Shown: positions 1 through 5,174 of the stretch, in pieces
Layout: each line of letters starts with the position of its first letter
Position numbering within the stretch: the stretch's first letter is position 1
NCBI GenBank assembly: GCA_938030845.1
Contig: CALHIC010000220.1
Coordinates: 1-5,174 of the forward strand
Source of the DNA: an uncultured Oribacterium sp.
Lineage (GTDB): Bacteria > Bacillota > Clostridia > Lachnospirales > Lachnospiraceae
Length of the DNA stretch: 5,174 bases
Direction of reading: 5' to 3'
Position numbers and translations under genes: made by a program
Notes under the pieces: model-generated
The model's input: the letters and a program-made list of their open reading frames with translations, nothing else
Told to the model about the DNA's origin: nothing
The model's database searches: none

Positions 1-494
1 TTCTGAAAATGAGTTCCTGTGCAACCAAGCTCCTTCGCCTTCTCATTCATCATCTCCGCAAAGGCTTCCCGAGAGCCTGCCACATGCTCTGCTAAAGCAT
101 TCGCCGCCTCATTTGCGGACTTGAGTAAAAGGGCATGCAAACAGTCATTTACCGTCAGAACATCTCCCTCTTCAATCTGGGCATTGGAGGAGCCCCGATC
201 CACATTGTATACCGCATCGTGGGAAAATGTCACCTTATCCTCCAAGGATGCGTGCTCCAAAACCACAAGAGCCGTCATCACCTTGGTAATACTGGCAGGA
301 TATTCTCTCACATCTCCGTTTTTTTCAAACAAAACCGCCCCGGTTTCCGCATCCACCACAATGGCGGACTCCGCAGTTAAGTCTGCTGTCGGCCAGTTGG
401 CAGCCATTGCCACCACACTATAAAAAAGAATAAAAAAACAAAAAGAAAGGAGTAAAAAAATCCTCCCCCTGCTCTTTCCTTTTTTTTCCTTCAT
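1..494 (-). CDS. Serine D-alanyl-D-alanine carboxypeptidase, penicillin-binding protein (3' end cut by window edge)
   Basis: Peptidase S11 family enzyme that removes the terminal D-Ala from peptidoglycan pentapeptide outside the cell. The visible 164 residues start with a basic stretch (MKEKKGKSRGR), a hydrophobic core at about 12-29 and a signal peptidase site after A-M-A (29-31). They continue with the catalytic S-x-x-K box SITK at 68-71 (Ser68 nucleophile, Lys71 base) and the S-x-N box SAN at 126-128 within LLKSANEAANALAEH. The third motif, KTG, and the C-terminal domain lie beyond the left edge. The ATG at 494 has no good ribosome binding site close by; an in-frame TTG at 503 sits about 11 nt from AAAGGAA and is a possible alternative start, and it would not change the secretion signal much. 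The gene begins 16 nt after the 290-residue gene, so the two are probably co-transcribed. It resembles DacF/DacB-type enzymes of Firmicutes; which paralogue it is cannot be decided from this part. Confidence 0.93.
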   Translation of the reverse strand, partial: MKEKKGKSRGRIFLLLSFCFFILFYSVVAMAANWPTADLTAESAIVVDAETGAVLFEKNGDVREYPASITKVMTALVVLEHASLEDKVTFSHDAVYNVDRGSSNAQIEEGDVLTVNDCLHALLLKSANEAANALAEHVAGSREAFAEMMNEKAKELGCTGTHFQ

Positions 495-510
495 ACTAAG
501 CAAAATACTT

Positions 511-1383
511 CTAATTCCTTTCCCTCATTTTCTCAAAGTCTACCCTTGCTTCCTTGGTCTTCTCTAAAAAGATCTTCCACAGCTTTTCCTGATGAGCGTG
601 GAAGGAAAGTCCTTGAGATTCCTCTATACAGTAGTTCTCCGGCTGAAAATCCTTTCTCTGTTTTAACTGTTCTTCCAAAATTTGGACTCTGCTTTTCCCC
701 TTCCGCTTATGCCACAGCTTCTCCTGCTGTTCATAAGCCTGATATAGGTGGGACAGGAAACGATCTCCGAGAAATATGGCAGCATCCCTTTGATGACTCT
801 CCACATATTTCTTGGAAAAGAAAGGACTGCTTCCATAATAGGGCATCCATCCGAAGAAAAGGATATTGTTGCGATATAAAAAGGGATCCTTCTCCTCCTC
901 TTCATAACGCTCTTCCATAAAATCCCTGCAGTAATCATAAAAATGAGAATAAAAAATATCTTGAAATCTGCTTCTCTCCAATTCTTCATCGGATTGGCTG
1001 TAAAGATAAATCTGCAAATAAAGCTCCAAAATTCTGGATTGGGCTTCTTCCTTATTTTCCAAGAGAATCCCGAAGGAAAGAAAGACCAGAATGGAAAAGA
1101 AATCGCCGAATGAGTTTCTTTCCTTAGCTATTCCGGGATAAAGAAAATCCTGTAGTTCCTTCTGATAACGTTCCAATAAAGAACTAATCGGAACGGATGC
1201 ATCCGTATTTCCTTCCACAGCAGCTACTTCTAAAAACTGTGCTTCTTGTTTCTCCCGGACTTTAAAATAATCCAAAAAAAAGAAAGCCAAGGGACGAAAT
1301 ACTTCTTTATACGGGGAATCTTCCCTCATTTCCAAGGGAATCTCCCGAATCCGTTCTAAAGCACTATTTCTTCTCTCTCCCAT
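511..1383 (-). CDS. Acidic 290-residue protein, possibly an orphan N-terminal-type domain of Lachnospiraceae M29-like aminopeptidases
   Basis: Predicted cytoplasmic, mostly helical, highly charged protein without a signal peptide; its function is unknown. Visible landmarks are LERIREI (9-15), FLYP-IAKERNSFGDFF (80-96), a hydrophobic helix at about 97-108, an IFYSHFYDYCRDFMEERY helix (143-160), a glutamate run (161-164), an aromatic segment FFGWMPYYG (176-184), an H-x-R-DAA-x-x-L patch (197-205), AYEQQEKL (216-223) and FQPENY (246-251). From memory, the order and spacing of these landmarks resemble the N-terminal non-catalytic part of large (~650 residue) aminopeptidase-like proteins of Lachnospiraceae. 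The metal-binding C-terminal catalytic half of such proteins is absent, so no peptidase activity is claimed. The start at 1383 is supported by GGAGGAG just upstream. It is followed closely by the D-Ala-D-Ala carboxypeptidase gene. The reading frame is intact and ends cleanly (MRERN). The gene call is firm; the family link is tentative. Confidence 0.8.
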   Translation of the reverse strand: MGERRNSALERIREIPLEMREDSPYKEVFRPLAFFFLDYFKVREKQEAQFLEVAAVEGNTDASVPISSLLERYQKELQDFLYPGIAKERNSFGDFFSILVFLSFGILLENKEEAQSRILELYLQIYLYSQSDEELERSRFQDIFYSHFYDYCRDFMEERYEEEEKDPFLYRNNILFFGWMPYYGSSPFFSKKYVESHQRDAAIFLGDRFLSHLYQAYEQQEKLWHKRKGKSRVQILEEQLKQRKDFQPENYCIEESQGLSFHAHQEKLWKIFLEKTKEARVDFEKMRERN

Positions 1384-1392
1384 GACTCCTCC

Positions 1393-1401
1393 ATTATAAC
1401 A
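1393..1401 (-). promoter_or_regulatory. Extended -10 promoter element abutting the ribosome binding site of the 290-residue gene
   Basis: On the minus strand the bases TGTTATAAT form a perfect extended -10 (TGN plus TATAAT, the hexamer at 1398-1393). No convincing -35 is seen about 17 nt upstream, but an extended -10 can act with a poor -35. The next bases are the ribosome binding site GGAGGAG (1392-1386) and then ATG at 1383. Initiation about 7 nt downstream of the hexamer would start near 1386, which would leave almost no 5' leader. The element is therefore either a near-leaderless promoter or a chance match. Confidence 0.45.
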
Positions 1402-1422
1402 AAAATCAGTCTGCTTCCTCTT

Positions 1423-1459
1423 ACAAAAAAGAAAGGAATTTCCTAATTTTTTTCTTTGT
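1423..1459 (-). terminator. Weak AT-rich terminator-like hairpin after the DUF6142-like gene
   Basis: Between the stop at 1477 and the next promoter, the minus strand reads an A-rich arm, a short core stem AGGA-AAT-TCCT (about 1444-1434), then a pyrimidine tract with six T's (1430-1425). The outer A-rich and T-rich arms can also pair imperfectly. The core is only four pairs with two G-C pairs, so termination, if any, would be inefficient. The A-tract/T-tract symmetry is of the kind seen at bidirectional terminators. Its place between two likely transcription units supports the call. Confidence 0.3.
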
Positions 1460-1476
1460 CTATCTTTAAAATAAAG

Positions 1477-1797
1477 TTACATTCTTAAGCCTAAGAGCAG
1501 AAGTGCCAGCCAAAAGAACAGAAGAACGATATCTACTCCCAAAACCACATAGACAGGACGTCTTTCAATGAATTTTCCCTTTTCTACAGGCAAGGCAAAA
1601 CGAAGGGAAATCAAAAGAAAATTCACGGAAAATAATGCCAATGCTCCTAGCACTAAAGGCCCGTTTCCTTTTTCATAAAAGGAAATTCCTATACAGAGAA
1701 AGAAAAGGCAGAGAGAAACAAAGGAACTGATTATGGCTCCCAGGCTTCCCTTTGCCCATTTTTTTCGGATGTAGCTAAAACGCTTTTCTCCTTCCAT
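1477..1797 (-). CDS. Small three-helix membrane protein, DUF6142-like
   Basis: A 106-residue integral membrane protein of unknown function. After a basic N-terminus (RFSYIRKKWAKGSLG) there are three hydrophobic segments at about 19-40, 46-68 and 82-104, joined by short loops with GNGP and a charged EKGKFIERR loop. The start motif RFS, the glycine before helix 1 and the three-helix layout recall DUF6142 proteins of Lachnospiraceae, an assignment from memory. The ATG at 1797 is well placed behind AAAGGAGGAG. Its first 67 nt overlap the end of the VanZ-family gene in another frame, so the two are very likely translationally linked. It appears to be the last gene of the cluster that begins with the acetyltransferase. 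Confidence 0.85.
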   Translation of the reverse strand: MEGEKRFSYIRKKWAKGSLGAIISSFVSLCLFFLCIGISFYEKGNGPLVLGALALFSVNFLLISLRFALPVEKGKFIERRPVYVVLGVDIVLLFFWLALLLLGLRM

Positions 1798-2258
1798 TTT
1801 CTTCTCCTCCTTTCCCTTTGTATAAGTCGAAACAGAACATACCCAAGGGCAGTTCCCAAGGTATTCAGGATAATATCGTCCACATCACAGCTTCCGGCAC
1901 GGAAGATAAGCTGAATCGCTTCCACCCCGAAGGACAAAAGATAGCCTGACATCACCGTATTATACCAATACATTCTACAACGCTTGGAAAAGCTGGGGAG
2001 CAGGAAGCCCAAAGGGCAAAAGCCAATGATATTTCCCAGTAAGTTTTCCAAAGCATGGGCAAGACCGATTTGTTTCCAATAAAAAAGAAAGCGGAAAATC
2101 TCCTTAAAAGGCTGCATATTATAGGAAAATTCCGCCCGATTCATAAATCCTCTGCCCTTTAATTCGGAAAAAAACAAAACATAAAAGAGAAAAATCAGGT
2201 AAAGGCAGAAAAAAAACACTCCCAACCAACGATTTTTCGTCATTTCTTTTCTATGCAT
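1731..2258 (-). CDS. VanZ-family integral membrane protein
   Basis: A 175-residue membrane protein of the VanZ family. The founding member VanZ gives low-level teicoplanin resistance in enterococci, but most relatives have no known role. It has four hydrophobic segments at about 11-30, 74-90, 101-118 and 128-147. Family signatures are visible: N-L-L-G-N-I-I-G-F-x-P-L-G (72-84), then E-A-I-Q (113-116), R120 and D-V-D-D-I-I-L-N-T-L-G (125-135). A basic tail (ERRRRKWKEK, 149-158) and a polar end follow; the last ~22 codons overlap the next gene. No strong ribosome binding site precedes either Met1 (2258) or Met6 (2243), so the start is uncertain by five codons. It lies 40 nt after the 49-codon gene. 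Nothing nearby (vanR/S/H/A/X) suggests a glycopeptide-resistance operon, so a general envelope role is likelier. Confidence 0.93.
   Translation of the reverse strand: MHRKEMTKNRWLGVFFFCLYLIFLFYVLFFSELKGRGFMNRAEFSYNMQPFKEIFRFLFYWKQIGLAHALENLLGNIIGFCPLGFLLPSFSKRCRMYWYNTVMSGYLLSFGVEAIQLIFRAGSCDVDDIILNTLGTALGYVLFRLIQRERRRRKWKEKSVLATSEKNGQREAWEP
1758..1764 (-). other. Possible -1 slippery heptamer A AAA AAT in the VanZ/DUF6142 overlap
   Basis: In the VanZ frame the codons GAA AAA AAT (Glu165-Lys166-Asn167) contain A AAA AAT, a sequence of the X XXY YYZ form. A -1 slip here would continue in the DUF6142-like frame from its Trp14, giving a fusion of about 260 residues. No clear stimulatory hairpin was identified and no Shine-Dalgarno-like element lies at the usual 10-14 nt upstream; GGAG is about 22 nt away. 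In such an A-rich genome the match may be chance. Confidence 0.25.
1804..1813 (-). promoter_or_regulatory. Strong ribosome binding site inside the VanZ gene
   Basis: The minus strand reads AAAGGAGGAG six nucleotides before the ATG at 1797. It lies within the Arg/Lys-rich C-terminal codons of the VanZ-family gene. It fixes the start of the DUF6142-like gene and shows that the 67-nt overlap is not a start-calling error. Confidence 0.85.
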
Positions 2259-2298
2259 ATCTCACACTATACGTCTGAATTCTCTTTTCCAAGAGTCT

Positions 2299-2448
2299 TT
2301 AGAACGTTAAATCCTCTTTTCTTTTTAGCAAGATGGCTCCATGTACAATGGATAGCACCCCGGTAACAATTCCCAGTGTAATAAGAATTACTCCTAAGGC
2401 AATGGAAGAGCCTCCTACATTTCTCATAATCTTATAGATTCTTTCCAT
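2299..2448 (-). CDS. Single-pass membrane miniprotein, 49 residues
   Basis: An open reading frame of 49 codons plus TAA fills the gap between the acetyltransferase and VanZ-family genes. The product starts MERIYKIMRNVGGSS, has one hydrophobic, glycine-spaced helix at about 16-41 (ALGVILITLGIVTG and on), and ends with the charged tail LLKRKEDLTF. A basic, possibly amphipathic N-terminus, one membrane helix and a Lys/Arg-rich end are typical of small membrane proteins. The ATG at 2448 lies 17 nt after the acetyltransferase stop, with AAAGGG about 10 nt upstream. It is probably co-transcribed and coupled with that gene. From memory, similar ~50-residue proteins occur in other Lachnospiraceae, but no function is known to me. 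The frame, the ribosome binding site and the tight fit between neighbours support a real gene. Confidence 0.75.
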   Translation of the reverse strand: MERIYKIMRNVGGSSIALGVILITLGIVTGVLSIVHGAILLKRKEDLTF

Positions 2449-2465
2449 GTCTTAAAATCCCTTTC

Positions 2466-3173
2466 TTAAATCTTTAGTTGGTAATAGGAGCTGGCTTCTT
2501 TCACCAAAAATCCCATTTTCTGATAAAGCTTCATGGCCGGGCTGTTACGGGAATCCACCTGAAGAATCACCTTGGTATATGGGCCCTTCTCTCCTTTATC
2601 AAAGCAATCCTGAAGAATTGCTTCTCCCTTTCCCTGACCTCTATATCTATTTTCCACCATAAGTCCGTAAAGGTAAAGCGTTTTTTCATTATAGGGAGAA
2701 AAATAAACTTCTCCGTAAGGATAAATTCTCTTTTCTCCCGGAAAAGCAATCCCCTTTTCCAGGGTTTTCTCCAAAAAATATTCCGTATACAGATAAGGAA
2801 AAGAAAGGGAAAATTCCTCCTCCCTTTCTCCTTTTTTCATAAATCGAAACACGCAGTTTCGAAAATCATCCATCAGACTTTCTTTGCATTGGGTAAATAA
2901 GCCCTGTCCTCTCATCTTGGGATGAACAAAGGCAAGACAAAGGAGCACGTCCTTTCCTCCCTGTTGCTCTCCAAGCTTATAGCCCATAAGCAGTGCCAAA
3001 ATCCCCTCGGAAATTCCTGTTTCCTTCTCTCCCTCATTGCGAATGAGATAAAAGAAATCATAGTCCAAATCCGTATCGTAAGGGATTTCTTCCTCTAAAT
3101 TACAAAGAGAGAGGAGGGTCTTACAGTCCCTCTCCTCTTCTAAAGACAGAGTTCGTTGTAATTCGACTTCCAT
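2466..3173 (-). CDS. GNAT-family N-acetyltransferase with two GNAT-like halves
   Basis: A 235-residue cytoplasmic protein predicted to transfer an acyl group from acetyl-CoA to an amine; the substrate is unknown. The C-terminal half is a clear GNAT domain: strand LYLYGLMV (166-173), the acetyl-CoA pyrophosphate loop R-G-Q-G-K-G (178-183), and N210-S-P-A-M-K-L-Y-Q-K-M-G-F (210-222), the usual motif B with Tyr217. The N-terminal half has a second motif-A-like stretch, L-x-F-V-H-P-K-M-R-G-Q-G-L-F (80-93), after the strand-like segment GILALLMGYKLG (57-68). This suggests a tandem GNAT in which the first half may be degenerate, since no N-x-x-A-x-x-L-Y-x-x-x-G-F equivalent follows it. The ATG at 3173 is preceded by AGGAGAGAGGA. 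It is the first gene of a cluster with three membrane proteins, 97 nt downstream of glgP. Confidence 0.92.
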   Translation of the reverse strand: MEVELQRTLSLEEERDCKTLLSLCNLEEEIPYDTDLDYDFFYLIRNEGEKETGISEGILALLMGYKLGEQQGGKDVLLCLAFVHPKMRGQGLFTQCKESLMDDFRNCVFRFMKKGEREEEFSLSFPYLYTEYFLEKTLEKGIAFPGEKRIYPYGEVYFSPYNEKTLYLYGLMVENRYRGQGKGEAILQDCFDKGEKGPYTKVILQVDSRNSPAMKLYQKMGFLVKEASSYYQLKI

Positions 3174-3193
3174 TCCTCTCTCCTGTTCTAAAA

Positions 3194-3222
3194 CTTAAAA
3201 GTCATTTCATTTCTTCTTTGAA
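3194..3222 (-). promoter_or_regulatory. Possible weak promoter for the acetyltransferase cluster
   Basis: On the minus strand TTCAAA (3222-3217) and TTTAAG (3199-3194) match 4 of 6 bases each of the -35 and -10 consensus with a 17-nt spacer, ahead of the ribosome binding site at about 3175-3184. The -35 overlaps the arm of an inverted repeat. In AT-rich intergenic DNA such matches are common, so this is only a candidate. Confidence 0.25.
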
Positions 3223-3260
3223 GCACAATGCTTCGAAGCTTATTTCGAGACTTTCTCCGA
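3217..3260 (-). repeat. Two adjacent inverted repeats downstream of glgP
   Basis: Two small hairpins lie in the 97-bp gap. The first, nearest the glgP stop, is TCGGAGA-AAG-TCTCGA on the minus strand (3260-3245), six pairs with one bulged G. The second is GAAGC-ATTGT-GCTTC (3234-3220), extendable to eight positions with one mismatch, and it contains the perfect palindrome GCTTCGAAGC (3230-3239). Neither is followed by a T-tract on the minus strand, so they do not look like a standard intrinsic terminator. They could protect the 3' end of the glgP message, cause partial termination, or bind a regulator of the next cluster. Confidence 0.5.
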
Positions 3261-3270
3261 GCTAATCTTT

Positions 3271-5174
3271 TTAGTCTTTAAAAACAATCTTATCCAAGCC
3301 CCAGATATCCTTTGCATACTCCTCAATGGTTCTGTCAGAGGAGAACTTTCCGGCATGGGCGGTATTTAAGATGGCTGCTCTTGCCCACCACTCTTCATCC
3401 TGGAACTTCTTCACCGCTTCTTCCTGAGCCTTGATATAAGAACGTAAATCCTTCAGGATGAAGTAACGATCCGCTCTGTCGGATTCATTGGTATTTAACA
3501 AGGAATCATACAAAGGTCTGAACAATTCAGGATCCTCAGGGCTGTAGAAGCCATTTACCAGCTGCATCAAGACTCTGCGGATATCCTGATCGTTGTTAAA
3601 GATATCCATAGGACGATATTCGTTGTTATGCTCTAAAGCAATAACCTCGTCACTGCTCATACCAAAGATAAAGGCATTTTCCGCCCCAACCTCCTGTACG
3701 ATTTCCACGTTGGCTCCGTCCATGGTTCCCATGGTTAAGGCACCGTTTACCATCAGCTTCATGTTGGAGGTACCGGAGGCTTCCTTGGAAGCGGTGGAAA
3801 TCTGCTCGGAGAAATCTGCCGCAGGGATAATCACCTCTGCACTGGATACCTTGTAGTCCTCAATGAAAACCACCTTAATCTTATCTTGGATGGAAGCATC
3901 GTTATTGATAACCTCCGCCACGTTATTGATGAGCTTGATGGTCAGCTTTGCAGTCTTATAGCCTGCTGCGGCCTTGGCTCCGAAGATAAAGGTGTGGGGA
4001 TAGAATTCCATCTCCGGATGATCCTTAATCTGGTTGTAAAGATACATCACGTGAAGGATATTCATCAGCTGTCTCTTATACTCATGCAAACGCTTTACCA
4101 TTACGTCAAAGATGGAATCCACATTTAACTTAATGCCGTTATGCTTCAGCACATACTTGGCAAGACGCTCCTTGTTATGTCTCTTAATGGCCATAAACTC
4201 AGCCTGAGCCTGCTTATCGTCCGCATAAACCGCCAGCTTCTCCAGCTTGGATAAGTCGGTAAGCCACTGGTCTCCGATATGGGCTGTAATCCACTTTGCC
4301 AGCTCCGGATTGGCATGATAAACCCATCTTCTCTGGGTAATACCGTTGGTCTTGTTGGAGAACTTCTCCGGATACATCTCGTAGAAGTCCTTTAATTCCT
4401 GCTTCTTTAAGATTTCCGTATGAAGAGCCGCTACACCGTTTACCGCATGGCCGCCGATAATGGCAAGGTGTGCCATCTTCACCTGTCCGTCATAGATAAT
4501 TGCCATCTTGGCAATCTTCTCCTCCGCCTGCTCAGGATACTTTGCCCGAACGGTTTCACAGAATCTGCGGTTAATCTCTTCCACAATCTGATAAATTCTG
4601 GGAAGAAGCTTGGAGAACAGCTCAATGGGCCACTTTTCCAAAGCCTCAGCCATAATGGTATGGTTGGTGTAAGCGCAGGTTTTTAAGGTAATCTCCCAGG
4701 ACTCATCCCAAGTCAGATGATAATCATCCATTAATACCCGCATAAGCTCTGCCACGGCAACTGTGGGGTGGGTATCATTTAACTGGAAAGCCACCTTCTC
4801 ATAAAGCTTCCGAACATCGCCGTTATGTCTCTTGGCATAGTCTGCTACCGCAGTCTGTACAGATGCGGAAATGAAGAAATACTGCTGACGAAGACGAAGC
4901 TCCTTACCGGCATAGTGGTTATCGTTGGGATACAATACCTCTACAATATTTCTGGCCATATTGGCTGACTCCACCGCCTTCTGGTAATTTCCCTTATCAA
5001 ACTCATCCAAACGGAAGGTGTCGGTTGCCTTGGCATCCCATACTCTTAAAGTGTCTACCACATGGTTGTTGTAGCCCACCACCGGAGTATCATAGGGAAT
5101 TGCCTCTACCGCCTGATAGCCCTTATGTACAAAGTGCAGTCTTCCGTCTTCCTCCTGTACAGTCTCTACCCAAC
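3271..5174 (-). CDS. glgP: Glycogen/starch/alpha-glucan phosphorylase (5' end cut by window edge)
   Basis: GT35 family, PLP-dependent enzyme that cleaves terminal alpha-1,4 glucose units from glycogen or maltodextrins with phosphate, giving glucose-1-phosphate in the cytoplasm. The frame stays open from the right edge to TAA at 3271, giving about 634 codons; full enzymes have about 750-850, so 120-200 N-terminal residues are missing. The GTG at 5082 is not the real start, because family sequence (WVETVQEEDGRLHFV...) continues upstream. Conserved blocks in order are VVGYNNHVVDTLRVW, FQLNDTHPTVAVAELMRVL, KTNGITQRRW, VKRLHEYKRQLMN (phosphate/PLP contacts) and EASGTSNMKLMVNGALTMG. In the last block, the AAG at 3759-3757 encodes the lysine that binds PLP. 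SGTSNMK fits the family pattern, which allows Gly or Ser at that place. Its codons look more G/C-ending than those of the downstream genes, as expected for a well-expressed metabolic enzyme. Confidence 0.98.
   Translation of the reverse strand, partial: WVETVQEEDGRLHFVHKGYQAVEAIPYDTPVVGYNNHVVDTLRVWDAKATDTFRLDEFDKGNYQKAVESANMARNIVEVLYPNDNHYAGKELRLRQQYFFISASVQTAVADYAKRHNGDVRKLYEKVAFQLNDTHPTVAVAELMRVLMDDYHLTWDESWEITLKTCAYTNHTIMAEALEKWPIELFSKLLPRIYQIVEEINRRFCETVRAKYPEQAEEKIAKMAIIYDGQVKMAHLAIIGGHAVNGVAALHTEILKKQELKDFYEMYPEKFSNKTNGITQRRWVYHANPELAKWITAHIGDQWLTDLSKLEKLAVYADDKQAQAEFMAIKRHNKERLAKYVLKHNGIKLNVDSIFDVMVKRLHEYKRQLMNILHVMYLYNQIKDHPEMEFYPHTFIFGAKAAAGYKTAKLTIKLINNVAEVINNDASIQDKIKVVFIEDYKVSSAEVIIPAADFSEQISTASKEASGTSNMKLMVNGALTMGTMDGANVEIVQEVGAENAFIFGMSSDEVIALEHNNEYRPMDIFNNDQDIRRVLMQLVNGFYSPEDPELFRPLYDSLLNTNESDRADRYFILKDLRSYIKAQEEAVKKFQDEEWWARAAILNTAHAGKFSSDRTIEEYAKDIWGLDKIVFKD

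Noticed and set aside
19..423. Plus-strand open frame of 134 codons
   Set aside because: It lies opposite the carboxypeptidase gene, whose minus-strand frame has a signal peptide and the SITK and SAN motifs; the plus-strand product has no recognisable features.
546..989. Overlapping open frames on both strands (546-920 plus, 663-989 minus)
   Set aside because: Both are shadows of the intact 290-codon gene, without ribosome binding sites or recognisable domains.
1731..2258. Glycopeptide-resistance operon suggested by the VanZ homologue
   Set aside because: No vanR, vanS, vanH, ligase or vanX-like gene is in the window; VanZ-family genes are widespread outside resistance clusters.
2266..2292. 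Possible promoter ahead of the VanZ-family gene (TTGGAA and TATAGT on the minus strand)
   Set aside because: The spacer is only 15 nt and the start site would fall at the first ATG; likely chance within a co-transcribed cluster.
2478..2900. Plus-strand 140-codon frame and a minus-strand 60-codon frame inside the GNAT gene
   Set aside because: The GNAT frame has clear family motifs and a good ribosome binding site; these others are composition-driven shadows.
3593..4686. Three plus-strand frames inside glgP
   Set aside because: They are antisense to a highly conserved enzyme, and the products look like complements of its codons.
5080..5082. GTG as the start of glgP
   Set aside because: The frame is open to the right edge and upstream codons encode phosphorylase-like sequence, so the gene is simply cut by the window.

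Overview
The window looks like chromosomal DNA of a low-GC Gram-positive, most likely a Clostridia of the family Lachnospiraceae. The grounds are A-rich coding strands, strong AGGAGG-type ribosome binding sites, short intergenic gaps, a clostridial glycogen phosphorylase, a sporulating-Firmicutes-type D-Ala-D-Ala carboxypeptidase, and small membrane proteins of kinds I associate with Lachnospiraceae. The genus cannot be fixed from this sequence alone.

Every gene I can support lies on the minus strand, so transcription runs from right to left. From the right edge: (1) positions 5174 to 3271 hold the C-terminal ~630 codons of glycogen/alpha-glucan phosphorylase (glgP), whose 5' end is outside the window. 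(2) A 97-bp gap follows, holding two small inverted repeats and a weak possible promoter. (3) A compact four-gene cluster runs from 3173 to 1477: a GNAT acetyltransferase with two GNAT-like halves, a 49-codon membrane miniprotein at 2448-2299, a VanZ-family membrane protein, and a three-helix membrane protein resembling DUF6142. The gaps are 17 bp and 40 bp, and the last two genes overlap by 67 bp. (4) A 93-bp AT-rich gap carries a weak terminator-like hairpin and a consensus extended -10 element that touches the next ribosome binding site. (5) A two-gene unit runs from 1383 to the left edge: an acidic 290-residue protein that seems to match the non-catalytic N-terminal part of a Lachnospiraceae M29-type aminopeptidase family, then, 16 bp later, the secreted serine D-Ala-D-Ala carboxypeptidase, cut by the left edge.

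In function, glgP belongs to storage-glucan breakdown and is probably transcribed separately from what follows. The middle cluster is mostly membrane proteins behind an acetyltransferase; its shared role is unknown, though VanZ relatives point to the cell envelope. The left unit pairs peptidoglycan trimming with an orphan protein. No RNA genes, mobile elements, CRISPR arrays or riboswitches were seen. The points most worth a second look are the 49-codon gene, the VanZ/DUF6142 overlap with an A AAA AAT slippery heptamer in the right phase for a -1 fusion, the possible near-leaderless promoter at 1381-1401, and the orphan aminopeptidase-like protein.
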